DNA from: Desertimonas sp963732335
Lineage (GTDB): Bacteria; Actinomycetota; Acidimicrobiia; Acidimicrobiales; Ilumatobacteraceae
Direction: 5' to 3'
NCBI GenBank assembly: GCA_963732335.1
Contig: CAVSZO010000045.1
Coordinates: 1-64,000, forward strand
Length of the DNA: 64,000 bases
The notes under the pieces were generated by a model. The model saw only the letters and a program-made list of their open reading frames with translations. It searched no databases and was not told where the DNA came from. This document shows, piece after piece, positions 38,501 through 48,622 of this stretch. Both the position numbers and the translations under genes were made by a program. Every line of letters starts with the position of its first letter. Within the stretch, counting starts at the first letter, position 1.

Positions 38501-41500
38501 ATGAGCAGCCTCGGCGACACCGTCGGCTTCGTCAATGACGCCTTCTACTTCGCGCCGGTCGAGACGTTCGTCCCGGAGAACATCGTCTTCGGCCGCTACA
38601 CATTCCTGCCTTGGAACCGCACGGGCGTCGCCCAAGGTGTCTCCACCCCCGCCGCCGGGGCACTACGCGCCAACGTCACCGTCACGGTCACGGTCCAAGG
38701 TGATGGTGCTGCCGAAGACGTCACCCAGACGCTCGTCGTACGTGGGCCCTCCGACGTGCTCTCGATCAGCGAAGCGCAGGTGATCCGTCGCTATCCGCAA
38801 CCTGGCGCAGATCGGGCCGAGGAACCGTTCCTCGCCCACGTCGAGTTCGATCGCCCGGACCTGCCGTGGATCTTCTCGCCATCCGCACCCGCCGGAGGTC
38901 GGCTGCGACCGTGGATCGTGCTCGTCGTGCTGCGGGCGGCCAAGAGCAATCTCCGGCCGGCGACCGGAGGTCTCCCCGCCCGTGTCCTCACGACGTTGTC
39001 GGAGCTCCAGTCGCTCGACGACTCGTGGGCCTGGGCCCACGCTCAGGTCGTCGGCCCGGTGGCGACAAGTGCGACGGTGCCGACGGTCGCCGACCGACTC
39101 ACTGCGGCGTATGGCGCACAGAACCTGTCTCGCCTGATCTGCCCGCGCCGACTGACGCCAAACGAGAGCTATGTCGCCTGTGTCGTTCCGGCGTATGACG
39201 CCGGAGTCAAAGCCGGTCTCGGGTCGAGCGCACCGGGCACCCTGGACCCTGCTTGGACGCGACCGAGCAACGGTTCGGACGCCAACAACGAGATCGAGCT
39301 TCCGGTCTTCACGTCATGGTCGTTCAACACCGGGCCAGCGGGCGACTTCCGGACCCTTGCCGAGAAGCTCCAGCCGGTCCCCGCGCCGTGGCAGGTCGGG
39401 CGGCGATTGGTCGACATGGCGCGACCTGGCGGTGACCTCCCCAATCTCGGCGTCAATGACACGGGCCGCCTGCAGACCGTGCGGGGGCCGCTGTTCTCGC
39501 CGCAGGAGCCCGAGGTCTCGAGTTCCGACCCCAAGGAGCGAGCTGCTGCCATCGCCGAGAACGCCAGTTGGCCGTCCACCGAGACCGAGGCTCTCCGCCA
39601 ATTGCTCAACGCGCCCGACGAGTTGGGCGGCCGGGAGGACCCCGCCGACCTCGACACGATTCCGCTCGTCGGCCCGGAGATCTACGCCCGTCACCACGCG
39701 GCGCGAACCCGAGTGGAACCGGCCCGGGACGACGATTGGTTCGGCGAGGTGAACCTGGCTCCGGTGAACCGCGTGGTCGCCGGTATCGGTACGCGGGTCG
39801 TCCAGCGCGATCAGGAAGAGATCATGCAGTCGGCGTGGGCCCAGGTCGGCGCCATCGACGATGCCAACGAGCAGCTGCGCCGCGCTCAGCTCGCCCGCTT
39901 CGTCGGCCAGGCGCTCCACGACCGCCACCTCAAGGCGTTGGCCTATGGCGCGCTGGTTCAGGCCACGCGCGCTGTCCACGCTCGTGTGCAGATCGACGGA
40001 TCGTCGACGCTGCACGCGACGATCAACAGCAGTGCCCTGCCACTGGCCGCGACGATGTCTGCATGTCGTCGGTTCACCCGACCGCAGGGTCCGCTGCGCC
40101 GGTTCGCTCAGGGAGAACAACGAGCGAATCTCGAGCGGTTTGTCGGCGACGAAGGAACCAGCCGCGACTTTCGCCGTCCGTACGTCGACCTCGACGGCGT
40201 TTCCCGGATCTCCGAGCTCGCCGCCAACGCGCTGCCGTCGGACATTGTGGCGGGCGTGCTGGGGCTCGACGGGAGCGAACCCGGCGAGCTGGTGCAGCTA
40301 CTGCAGGATCATGGCGCGGCGTTGGCCAAGGCACCCGGTCTTCCCGACTACCTGACGCCAGATGCCGTTGCCGGGGCGTCTCCCGTTTCCGACTTCAGAC
40401 TGCAGGACGAGGCCGGCGCCCGGTTGTACAACGTCATCGCCCGGGGCATGGCGCACAACGACGACCGCCACCCAACGCGTGTCGCGGCCAATGTCGCCCT
40501 GCTCGGCGCCCTGGAACAGACGTTGTCCGGCACCGTTGTCGGCGACCGGGCCGGTGGCGTCGCCGACGACCTGGTCAACAACCGCCCAATCGACTTCAAG
40601 CCGGTCCGCCCCGTCCTCGATCCGCAACTGCCTCCGACCGGCCCGGTAGGTCCGTCGATACCCAGACTTCCTGACGGTCCGGTGATCGGTCCGGGCCGGC
40701 CGGGCGGTGGTCCGGTGATCGGTCCGGTCGGACCGGGGGGTGGTCCGGTGATCGGTCCGGTCGGACCGGGGGGTGGTCCGGTGATCGGTCCGGTCGGACC
40801 GGGGGGTGGTCCGGTGATCGGTCCGGTCGGACCGGGCGGTGGTCCCGTGATCGGTCCCGGTCGCCCTGTCGTCGGTCCCGGCACTCCTCGTGTACGACCG
40901 GGCGGTGGCTCGCCTCGGCGGCTGGCGATACCGGTCGCTGGACAGCTGGCCAGCCGGGAGATCCACCCGGAGCGGACGCTGATGCAGCTCCTCGAGCGTT
41001 CGTCGGTCGAGCCCTTCGAAGCGGTTGCGTCGCTCGCCCCGATCTCCGATGCGTTGGTCTCCACGACCTGGCCGACCACGCCGGAGCGGGCGCCGTTCTC
41101 GGTCGCCGCCGTCGATTTCCTCACCGCTCTCGATCCGGCGGTGACCGTGACCAACAGGATCAAGGGCCGGGTCGGAGCGTTCCCTGACTGGCTGCCCGTG
41201 GACTGGTTCGACAACGGCCTCCTCCAGCCGATCATGGCTGCGCCCGTGTTCACCCGCCCGATGTACAAGGCCCTCGCGGCGTATGACCGGGAGTGGTTGA
41301 TCCCCGGTCTCGCCGCGCTGAAAGAGCCGGACGTCGTGACGGTTCTCGTGTCCAACGCCGCGTTCATCGAAGCGTTCCTCGTCGGGCTTTCCCACGAAAC
41401 CGGTCGAGAGTTGCTGTGGCGTGGCTATCCCACCGACCAGCGGGGGACCTACTTCCGGCGGTTCTGGACCGGCGACAGTGACGAACTCGTCCAGGACGTC

Positions 41501-42106
41501 CATCGCTTTGCGGCCACGCCACTGGGCAGCCACCTCGTTCCGACGCTGTCGGGCAGGTTGGTCCTGTTCGTGCGTGGCGAGCTCGTCCGGCGCTACCCCA
41601 ACGCCATCGTCATGGCCCTCCGGGCAGGCAGCACCGATTCGGCGGGTCACCCCATCTTCATCGACCCGGCCTCGAATCCTCCGCGGCCCGCCCAGGCGCC
41701 GATCCTGTTTCACGGGCATTTGCGCCCCGACATCAACCTCGTTGGCTTCGACCTCACGGTGGACGACGTCGAAGACGAGAATTGGTGGTTCATCATCGCC
41801 GAGCACCCGACCGCTCCACGTTTCGGGTTGGACCTCAGCCGGGAGCTTGCGCTCACCCGGGAGACCGTTGCCTGGACGGACATGGCAATCGACTTCGGCG
41901 GGAGTGCGCCCGGGTTCCTATCCGGCGACGCGACGAAGCAGATCCCCGACGCATCAGTCAGCGGCGGCACGGCGAACTGGGGTTCCGATTCGGCGATGGC
42001 GGCCCACATCCTTCTGCGTGATCCGGTCCGCGCTGCGTTCGACGCCAAGGATCTGCTCGAGCCGACCGGCGCGATGTCGGCCCGAGTGTTCCGAGGTGTC
42101 CGATGA
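38501..42106 (+). CDS. Giant protein of 1201 aa with internal Gly-Pro repeats, function unknown
   Basis: I do not recognise the family. It starts MSSLGDTVGFVNDAFYFAPVE without a signal peptide. Residues 1-720 look like a folded multidomain region (FSPSAPAGGRLRPWIVLVVL, LPVFTSWSFNTGPAGDFRTLAEKL, FGEVNLAPVNRVVAGIG). Residues about 720-800 are a collagen-like linker with GGGPVIGPVGP repeats. Residues 810-1201 form a second folded part (FPDWLPVDWFDNGLLQPIMAAPVFTRPMYKAL, RRYPNAIVMALRAG, WWFIIAEHPTAPRFGLD, WTDMAIDFGGSAPGFL). No catalytic motif is evident. The frame is intact over 3.6 kb and the stop overlaps the next ATG. Confidence 0.85.
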   Translation: MSSLGDTVGFVNDAFYFAPVETFVPENIVFGRYTFLPWNRTGVAQGVSTPAAGALRANVTVTVTVQGDGAAEDVTQTLVVRGPSDVLSISEAQVIRRYPQPGADRAEEPFLAHVEFDRPDLPWIFSPSAPAGGRLRPWIVLVVLRAAKSNLRPATGGLPARVLTTLSELQSLDDSWAWAHAQVVGPVATSATVPTVADRLTAAYGAQNLSRLICPRRLTPNESYVACVVPAYDAGVKAGLGSSAPGTLDPAWTRPSNGSDANNEIELPVFTSWSFNTGPAGDFRTLAEKLQPVPAPWQVGRRLVDMARPGGDLPNLGVNDTGRLQTVRGPLFSPQEPEVSSSDPKERAAAIAENASWPSTETEALRQLLNAPDELGGREDPADLDTIPLVGPEIYARHHAARTRVEPARDDDWFGEVNLAPVNRVVAGIGTRVVQRDQEEIMQSAWAQVGAIDDANEQLRRAQLARFVGQALHDRHLKALAYGALVQATRAVHARVQIDGSSTLHATINSSALPLAATMSACRRFTRPQGPLRRFAQGEQRANLERFVGDEGTSRDFRRPYVDLDGVSRISELAANALPSDIVAGVLGLDGSEPGELVQLLQDHGAALAKAPGLPDYLTPDAVAGASPVSDFRLQDEAGARLYNVIARGMAHNDDRHPTRVAANVALLGALEQTLSGTVVGDRAGGVADDLVNNRPIDFKPVRPVLDPQLPPTGPVGPSIPRLPDGPVIGPGRPGGGPVIGPVGPGGGPVIGPVGPGGGPVIGPVGPGGGPVIGPVGPGGGPVIGPGRPVVGPGTPRVRPGGGSPRRLAIPVAGQLASREIHPERTLMQLLERSSVEPFEAVASLAPISDALVSTTWPTTPERAPFSVAAVDFLTALDPAVTVTNRIKGRVGAFPDWLPVDWFDNGLLQPIMAAPVFTRPMYKALAAYDREWLIPGLAALKEPDVVTVLVSNAAFIEAFLVGLSHETGRELLWRGYPTDQRGTYFRRFWTGDSDELVQDVHRFAATPLGSHLVPTLSGRLVLFVRGELVRRYPNAIVMALRAGSTDSAGHPIFIDPASNPPRPAQAPILFHGHLRPDINLVGFDLTVDDVEDENWWFIIAEHPTAPRFGLDLSRELALTRETVAWTDMAIDFGGSAPGFLSGDATKQIPDASVSGGTANWGSDSAMAAHILLRDPVRAAFDAKDLLEPTGAMSARVFRGVR
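40703..40834 (+). repeat. Four 33-bp repeats encoding GGGPVIGPVGP
   Basis: Four units of GG(C/G)GGTGGTCCGGTGATCGG and so on follow each other almost without change, flanked by partial copies (GPVIGPGRPGG before, GPVIGPGRPVVGPG after). They form a flexible or collagen-like linker between two folded halves of the 1201-residue protein. Confidence 0.9.
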
Positions 42107-45100
42107 GCGACGTCTTTCTCGAGCAAGTGCGGACCGAGGTCGCCGAGCTTGCCAGCGAACGCGATGAACTGACGGCCAAGCTCGGTGCCCTCGTCGATCA
42201 GCTGGCAGAACGGATCGCCGAGACTCGATCGGCAGCGTCTATAGGCGATGACACGACGATGCTGGCGAAGGAGGGGAGGGTCGCCAACCTGCGCCGGGCG
42301 CGACGACGCGTGGTCGCCGATCTCGCAGCCATCGACGCCTCCGTTCGCCAAGCGGTCGGCGCGTTCGTCGAGGCCGGCTTCGACCCGTGCGACGCGGAGT
42401 CGGATGTGCCGCTGTTGCTGTTGCCGGTCCGTCTGGAGACTCGATTCGCCGACGGCGGGGCAACCCTGCGCGTACGCATTTACCCGGACGCGGCGCACCT
42501 CGATCGACTCGATGCCGGGTTGACTGTCGATGAACGCGCTGCGGGTAGGGCGTACTGGTCGGCGGTCTGGGACGGTGGTGTCGCCGGAGAGGACGGGGCG
42601 TGGCGGCAGTTGCTCGGCACCGTCCATCGTGAGCGGGCTGCGTGGGTCGCCTTCAGCCTCACCCCGGACAACCTGGCCCAGCGCTTCGACGCTGGCGTCC
42701 AACCCGAGTTCCCCGATGTGCCACCGTGTACGCGTCGCCCCCCGATGGCTCGGTGCCTGCCGGACCACTTCGTGGTGGCGGCGGTCCAGGCCAACGCCGT
42801 GCGCAGCGCCACTGGCGCCCCGGTCCCCAGCGAGGTGACCGTGGGACTGCCTCGTGACGACGATCCCTCGTCGCTGGTCGGCGCCGACGGGGCGGTACTC
42901 CCACCGGGAATGGCGTGGATGGCCGACTTCGAGGAGGCAGTCGCCATTGGTCTCGGCGTCGAGGTGCGCCTCGCCGCTGCTGGCGCGCCCGTCGACCTCC
43001 TGTTGGCGTTTGGCATCCACTCGAGCGTGTCACCGGCGAACTCGGCGAACGAGCTCCAACGCCTGTTCATCGGCCATCGCTTCGGCGGTGGGGCGGCGTT
43101 CGTGCCGCAAGGGACACCAACCAACAACACCGAGGCGGATCGCGCTGGGTGGACCCGCCGGCCCGAGCCGCTTCCTCCACCGACGACCGCTGCGGCGCGA
43201 GCGCCAGTCGAGGGCTCCAACGCTGCCGTGCTGGCGAGAGCACTCGGACTCGGCGGCGAGGTGTTGGCGGGCGTTCAGGACTCGGAACTGCACGAGCAGG
43301 GGCTCGCAGGAGCTGCGCATGCTGCGCTGTGGGGGCCGAGTTGGGGCACGTTCCTCGAACGGATGCTGATGTACAACCCAGGCGGGATCCTCGACGACGC
43401 TCAAACGGAGGCGCTTCGCTCGTTCTACATCACCCACGTTCGTGGCCGTGGCCCACTTCCGGCCGTGCGCCTCGGCAATCAGCCGTACGGCGTGCTGCCG
43501 GTGACGGCGTTCGACGCGGGGTTCGCCGCCGACGGCAGCGACCCGATCGAGGCGGGTCTCGTCAACATCTTGCGTACGGCCCGTCCGATCTGGACGGCCG
43601 GGGTCGAGAACGTGCCGACCGTCGGTGGGGTCGGCGTGACCGGCCCCCTGGACGAGCGGTTGCTCGAGATCCTCGGTTCTTCCCCCCAATTGCTGGCCCT
43701 GCGTGTGCGCTCGATCGCCTCGGAGGCCGCCTGCTCGATCGTGCCACCACTCCTCGGGATCTTCGACGAGGACACCGCCCGGCAGCATCTGTTCGATTCG
43801 ATCCTGTGGCAGCTGCTCGGCTTGGCGCCTGGAGTGCTCGGCTTCAGTGGCGCGCTCGGCAAGACGACACGTCCCCTGGGCCTTCCGCTCGCCGACGACA
43901 ACGACCCCGCCTACATCGACGCCTTGCTGAATGACACCGACCGCAAGGTCAGCAGCGTGGTCCAGGCGCTGCTCGAGCTGGCCCTCGATGCGGAGCGCCG
44001 TGCGGTCGCCGCCGCCACGCCGAGGGCGCTGATCCCGGAAGTCACCGAATTGGCGTTCCGCGTGGCTTACGACCTCGCCGGACCCATCGTCGAGATGACG
44101 CGCTCCGTCGATGCCGGAGAGGCGGGCCCCGACGAGCTGCACGTGCTGGCAGACAAGATCAGCGAGAAGTTCGGTCCAGCCGGACCGGTCCAGCTCGCCC
44201 TCACCCAACCTGTCGCCGGATTGCGGGACTCGCTGGGGAGTATCGCGATCGAGGCCGGTGGCGATTTCAATCTCGCCGGCGGTCTGGCGATCAACGCGAT
44301 GCAGGCGTGGTTCCGCGGCCAAGCGCGTCTCGCCGAGGTCGAGGCGGCGATGCGCTCGCTGTCGACGGCGTCGACCAGGGCGCGGCGGATCGCGGTCGCC
44401 GAGGCGCTGGACTGCGCGTCGCATCGCTTCGATGCCTGGGCGACGGCACTCGTGACGCGCCGGCTCGCTGATCGACGCCGAACCGTGCCCCAGGGGATCC
44501 TTCTCGGCGCCTACGGATGGGTCGAGAACCTGAGGCCGGGGGCGACCACGACGCGTGACGGGGGCTACCTGCTGGCGCCGAGCGTGGCTCAGGCTGCCAC
44601 CGCCGGCGTGTTGCGAAGTGCCTATCTGCACCACAATCCGTCCGCCGACGGAAGTGGCGCGTTCGCCATCGATCTCACCAGTACCCGTGTGCGCAACAGC
44701 CTCTCCCTGCTCCAGGGCATTCGCAACGGGCAGACGCTCGGAGCGCTGCTCGGGTACCGGTTCGAGCGACTGCTCCAGGAGAGTTCTCGGCAGGTCCAGC
44801 GGTTCATCCTGTCGCTGCGCGCCATTGCGCCGCTCGTCGGCGGCAACCTGACGTCCCGCGGCGACGCAATACCACAGCCGGCACGTGAGGCGCTGGGCGC
44901 CACGGACGTCGTCGACGGCGTGATGTTGCTGCACTTGCGTGACACCGGAGTCGACATCCGGGCAGCTCTGGCCGTGGCGCCGGACAACCCCTACCTGACG
45001 ACGCCGTGGACCCCACCGACCGGCCCCGAATGGCAGGCGATCAGCGACGCGATGGACGAAATCGCTGCGCAGTACGATGCTGCGGCCGACCTCCTGCTCG

Positions 45101-46716
45101 CCGAGTCCGTGCACCAACTGGTCCAGGGCAACACGGCGCGAGCTGCAGCGACGCTCGACGCAGCCGCTGGTGGCGACGCCGTCCCCGTGGACCCCGATGT
45201 CGTCAAGACGCCGCTCCGCGGTACTGCGATCACTCATCGCGGACTCGCCCTCGTCCCCGATCACTTCACCGGTACGGCCGGCTGGACGACGACGACGCCG
45301 CGGGCGGCCGCCGAGCCGCGACTCGAGGCCTGGGCGGAGTCGATCCTCGGCCCGGCAGACGCAGTGGTCGTCCAGGTCCGTCAAGACGGAACGCCCCGCA
45401 CCCTGGACGCCGCCGATCTCGCTGCACTCGACGTCGTCTACGACGCGGCCGACTTCGGCACCTTGGAGCAGCGCATTCGCGCTGCGATGCCCGGGTTGAG
45501 CAACGACCCCCTGGTGGCCCGCAGTGACCCCAACTGGCCAACCCGCTTGCGTGCCCTCGGTGAGATCGCCGACCTCGGAGCCTCCGTCCATCGAACATTG
45601 GCGGAGGCCGAGGCGGCGCTGCCCCGAGCGTTTGCCCGCGCCGGTGAGAAGGGGACGCGGTTCGTTTCCAACGCCTCGATGTCCGAGTTCACCGACCGTC
45701 TGGACGCGGCGCTCTCCAGCTTGACAGCTACCGCCAACGCCCTGGCGGCGGTGCTTGCCCAGGAAGCTCCGGACACTGCCGCCCTTGCAGCTGCCGTCGT
45801 CGACGTGGCTGCGTTCGGCATTCCGCTCATCGGCGAGGGACCAGAGGATTTCACCACCGCACCGTTCGTCCTCGCCGAGGCGAATCGTCGGATCGAGTCA
45901 GCCACCGCCTTGCGATCGGGCGCCGTTGAGCTCGAGGTGTCGGTCGGACTGGAGATGGGCAAGGCACTGTTCGGCGAGTCGTTCTGGGTATTGCCGCTCG
46001 TTTCGCGCGGGACGGCGGACCTCTTCGGCGCGTCGATCGGTCGAGTAACCCCGCGCCAGGGCGCGATCCGTCGCTTCATTCGTGATCTCGCATCTGTTCG
46101 CAAGCCGCTCGCCCGATTCGCCGAGATGCTGCTGTTCGGCGAGGCGGTCGTCGGGCGCCGCCGGCTGCAGGTCGTACAGCTCGCGCCATCAGGCACGCCA
46201 GGCGCCAATCGCTGGTTGGCGCTGGAGGTCGACCCGACGACCCCCTCTCCAAAGGATCCCGTGACAATCCTCGTCGTCGACTCGCCCGTCGTCCTCAAGT
46301 CCGAGGATCGGTTTGCCGGCCTGATCCTGGACGAGTGGGTCGAGATCGCCCCGACCCGCACGGTGCGGGGCGAGAACTCCGACGAGCCCGTCGTCGAGTC
46401 GATGGTGACCACAGGCGTCGCCGCCAATGTCGACGTCCCCGACTCACGGGCTCCGCAGGCCATCCTGCTTGCCATGTCCCCGGATCAGTCACGGTGGTCG
46501 ACATCGAAGGTTGCGGCCGTTCTCACCGAAACGCTGGAGCTCGCCAAGCTGCGGACCGTGAGTCTCGAACGAGTGCCGTGGGCCGGTCGGATCCTCCCTG
46601 CCCTGCAGGAGCAGAGCGCGTCGCTTCAGGGATCGACGGCAATGGACATCGCCATGCTGGTCAATGTCCTGGCCACTTCTGAATTGATGCTGAGCTTCGT
46701 CAAGGAGGCCGAATGA
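42103..46716 (+). CDS. Giant protein of 1537 aa, function unknown
   Basis: The N-terminal 90 residues are a charged coiled coil (VRTEVAELASERDELTAKLG, ANLRRARRRVVADLAAID). Near residue 104 stands LLLLPVRLETRF, then YPDAAHLDRLDAGLTVDE and AGRAYWSAVWDGG. Later conserved-looking blocks are FYITHVRGRGPLPAVRLGNQPYGVLPVTAFD, LLGAYGWVENLRPG, GYLLAPSVAQAATAGVLRSAYLHH and LLGYRFERLLQE; a second helical domain follows to the C-terminus (FAEMLLFGEAVVGRRRLQV). There is no signal peptide, membrane segment or known enzymatic motif. ATGA overlaps at both ends couple it to its neighbours. The pattern suggests a structural or scaffolding subunit. Confidence 0.85.
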   Translation: MSDVFLEQVRTEVAELASERDELTAKLGALVDQLAERIAETRSAASIGDDTTMLAKEGRVANLRRARRRVVADLAAIDASVRQAVGAFVEAGFDPCDAESDVPLLLLPVRLETRFADGGATLRVRIYPDAAHLDRLDAGLTVDERAAGRAYWSAVWDGGVAGEDGAWRQLLGTVHRERAAWVAFSLTPDNLAQRFDAGVQPEFPDVPPCTRRPPMARCLPDHFVVAAVQANAVRSATGAPVPSEVTVGLPRDDDPSSLVGADGAVLPPGMAWMADFEEAVAIGLGVEVRLAAAGAPVDLLLAFGIHSSVSPANSANELQRLFIGHRFGGGAAFVPQGTPTNNTEADRAGWTRRPEPLPPPTTAAARAPVEGSNAAVLARALGLGGEVLAGVQDSELHEQGLAGAAHAALWGPSWGTFLERMLMYNPGGILDDAQTEALRSFYITHVRGRGPLPAVRLGNQPYGVLPVTAFDAGFAADGSDPIEAGLVNILRTARPIWTAGVENVPTVGGVGVTGPLDERLLEILGSSPQLLALRVRSIASEAACSIVPPLLGIFDEDTARQHLFDSILWQLLGLAPGVLGFSGALGKTTRPLGLPLADDNDPAYIDALLNDTDRKVSSVVQALLELALDAERRAVAAATPRALIPEVTELAFRVAYDLAGPIVEMTRSVDAGEAGPDELHVLADKISEKFGPAGPVQLALTQPVAGLRDSLGSIAIEAGGDFNLAGGLAINAMQAWFRGQARLAEVEAAMRSLSTASTRARRIAVAEALDCASHRFDAWATALVTRRLADRRRTVPQGILLGAYGWVENLRPGATTTRDGGYLLAPSVAQAATAGVLRSAYLHHNPSADGSGAFAIDLTSTRVRNSLSLLQGIRNGQTLGALLGYRFERLLQESSRQVQRFILSLRAIAPLVGGNLTSRGDAIPQPAREALGATDVVDGVMLLHLRDTGVDIRAALAVAPDNPYLTTPWTPPTGPEWQAISDAMDEIAAQYDAAADLLLAESVHQLVQGNTARAAATLDAAAGGDAVPVDPDVVKTPLRGTAITHRGLALVPDHFTGTAGWTTTTPRAAAEPRLEAWAESILGPADAVVVQVRQDGTPRTLDAADLAALDVVYDAADFGTLEQRIRAAMPGLSNDPLVARSDPNWPTRLRALGEIADLGASVHRTLAEAEAALPRAFARAGEKGTRFVSNASMSEFTDRLDAALSSLTATANALAAVLAQEAPDTAALAAAVVDVAAFGIPLIGEGPEDFTTAPFVLAEANRRIESATALRSGAVELEVSVGLEMGKALFGESFWVLPLVSRGTADLFGASIGRVTPRQGAIRRFIRDLASVRKPLARFAEMLLFGEAVVGRRRLQVVQLAPSGTPGANRWLALEVDPTTPSPKDPVTILVVDSPVVLKSEDRFAGLILDEWVEIAPTRTVRGENSDEPVVESMVTTGVAANVDVPDSRAPQAILLAMSPDQSRWSTSKVAAVLTETLELAKLRTVSLERVPWAGRILPALQEQSASLQGSTAMDIAMLVNVLATSELMLSFVKEAE

Positions 46717-48482
46717 CTGTCGGACTCGGACTCACGACGCAACAGGTCCCGCTGGTCCTCGCCGCGTCGTTTCTCGCCGAACCACCCGGGTGGACGCGCC
46801 TCGAACCGCAGTCGGCGTCTGGCGACCCGGCGCCCGGCCTCGAGGCGCGCGTCCACGATCCGCTCTGGATGCTTGCCCGTCAATGGCAGCTGGGCGAGTT
46901 CCAGGGCGAGGATGTCGGCAGTCCCGTCACGGTGAGCGTCGACTGCACCATCGCCCCGGTCGTCGCGTTCCAGCCGGGAGCGCCCGCCGACGGCCGGCCC
47001 GTGCGCCCTTGGAGCGACAGCGAGCTGATCGAGCCAGTCATCGAGCGGGAGCCGTCGCCTGCCCGCGGCCTCGGCCTCCGACAGCGCGCCGAGGCGGGAG
47101 CCCAGCTGTTCGCCGATCTGCGCGATGTGGGAGTCGGCAGGCAGGTGTTCGACCTGATCCTCGCCGACTGCCCACTCGCCCTTCCGTGGAGCGACGAGTT
47201 CGACCGGGTCGCCCCACCGCTGTTGACGCTGCTCGAGGGCCGGCTCCCCGACGGTCACTCCGCCGCGGCGATCATCGGGCCAGGCCTGCAGCAGTCCCCA
47301 CCAACGCTTCCCGACTGGTTCGAGGGAGTACCCAATCGTCCCCAAGTCGTTCGTGCCGTCCGCCGTTGGTACTCGTGGTACCGCGCCGTGACGCCCGAAC
47401 CGGGAGACGCCGACCCGTCGTGGATCGACGCCAGGCTCGAGTACCAGTTCAGCGTTGGGGTCGAAGGCCCCGACGGTCCGCGCGTCTTGCACGCGCCCTC
47501 GTTCAGCGGTGGGAGAGCGGACTGGTACAGCCTCGACGAGGATGCCGACGCGGCGCCACTCGAGCCCGCCGAGGGACCGCCGGAGTCCCCCGTCTCGCGA
47601 TCGGCGACACTGCTGGCGACCCCCCTGAGGTTCAGCGGAATGCCGGCCGGACGCTATTGGGAGTTCGAGGACGGTCAGGTCAACCTTGGTGCGCTGCGCG
47701 TCCAGCCCCACGATCTCGCCCGCTTGGCGTTGGTCGAGTTTGCGATGGTCTACGGCAGCGACTGGCTCGTCGTGCCAGTCGACGTTCCGTCCGGGTCCTT
47801 CGTGTCCATCGACAACGTGCGGTACACGACCACGTTCGGCGAGGAGGTGACGGTCCCGGCGGTCGACGACGGCGCGCGGTCGGGCACGTTCAGGCTGTTC
47901 GAGATCAGCCAGAAGGGCACCGACGCGTCGCGCAACGGTCTGTTGGTTCTCTCGTCGGCGCCTGCCGTTCTCGAGGGCGAGGTCAGCGAGGAGGTACTTT
48001 TCCTCCGCGACGAGATGGCCAACCTGGCGTGGGCCGTCGAGCGGGTCGTCGAGGGTCCGAGCGGCGATCCGCGCAATCGAGGGGCTGAGCCACGTCCCGA
48101 GCCGTTCCAACCGAGTGACGATCCGAGCGCCGACATGACCTACCAGCTCGCCAACGAGGTCCCCGATCGATGGATTCCATTGCTCCCAGTCTCGACGGGC
48201 TACGCCACGATCGCGTTGCAGAAGGGAGCGATGATCAAGGGTGGACAACCCATCCAGCCGCTGGGCGTGGTGCTCAGGCCAGGAGAGCCGTTGGTGATCC
48301 AGGACGAAGAGGTCCCTCGAGACGGGGTCCGTGTTCGGCGGAGGTCAGTCGTCGCTCGAGACATGAAGGGTCGGTACGTTCGGTGGCTCGCCCGCCGAGT
48401 GGATGTCGGCCGGGGAGAGGGAAGCAGTGGTTTGGCGTTCGACACCGCGGTCCGTCGCCAGCCCGTGCCGGACGATCTGTAG
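46713..48482 (+). CDS. Large protein of 589 aa, last gene of the giant-protein set, function unknown
   Basis: Near residue 48 it has HDPLWMLARQWQLGEFQGEDVGSPV as an apparently conserved motif, then LDARLEYQFS, YSLDEDADAAPLEP, and a middle block RYWEFEDGQVNLGALRVQPHDLARLALVEFAMVYGSDW. Later parts are beta-rich (SFVSIDNVRYTTTFGEEVTVP) and the end is basic (RSVVARDMKGRYVRWLARRV). There is no signal peptide. It is coupled to the preceding gene by an ATGA overlap. A weak hairpin (GCCGGTG/CACCGGC, 48485-48506) lies just after the stop. The next 116 bp up to the convergent gene hold nothing else I can support. Confidence 0.84.
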   Translation: MTVGLGLTTQQVPLVLAASFLAEPPGWTRLEPQSASGDPAPGLEARVHDPLWMLARQWQLGEFQGEDVGSPVTVSVDCTIAPVVAFQPGAPADGRPVRPWSDSELIEPVIEREPSPARGLGLRQRAEAGAQLFADLRDVGVGRQVFDLILADCPLALPWSDEFDRVAPPLLTLLEGRLPDGHSAAAIIGPGLQQSPPTLPDWFEGVPNRPQVVRAVRRWYSWYRAVTPEPGDADPSWIDARLEYQFSVGVEGPDGPRVLHAPSFSGGRADWYSLDEDADAAPLEPAEGPPESPVSRSATLLATPLRFSGMPAGRYWEFEDGQVNLGALRVQPHDLARLALVEFAMVYGSDWLVVPVDVPSGSFVSIDNVRYTTTFGEEVTVPAVDDGARSGTFRLFEISQKGTDASRNGLLVLSSAPAVLEGEVSEEVLFLRDEMANLAWAVERVVEGPSGDPRNRGAEPRPEPFQPSDDPSADMTYQLANEVPDRWIPLLPVSTGYATIALQKGAMIKGGQPIQPLGVVLRPGEPLVIQDEEVPRDGVRVRRRSVVARDMKGRYVRWLARRVDVGRGEGSSGLAFDTAVRRQPVPDDL

Positions 48483-48622
48483 AGGCCGGTGGCCGACGAC
48501 ACCGGCGTGACGGCACTGCTTCGCAGGACCGGATCGCCGATGAACCCCTCGCTAATCTGACTCCGTGGCGCTGTCCTGGCGGGATTTCCAGACGGAGCAG
48601 GACCGCGCGACGCACGGTTGTG

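Noticed and set aside
23582..40834. Short tandem repeats examined as possible CRISPR arrays
   Set aside because: All repeats (48, 12 and 33 bp) are contiguous and in frame with coding sequence, with no unique spacers and no cas genes.
43030..45591. 853-residue minus-strand frame inside the 1537-residue gene, and other long shadows such as 4697-6595 plus
   Set aside because: They lie antisense to intact or recognisable genes and have Arg/Gly/Asp-rich composition typical of GC-rich shadow frames.
48485..48506. Hairpin GCCGGTG/CACCGGC after the giant-protein operon
   Set aside because: Seven base pairs without a T run; too weak to call a terminator.
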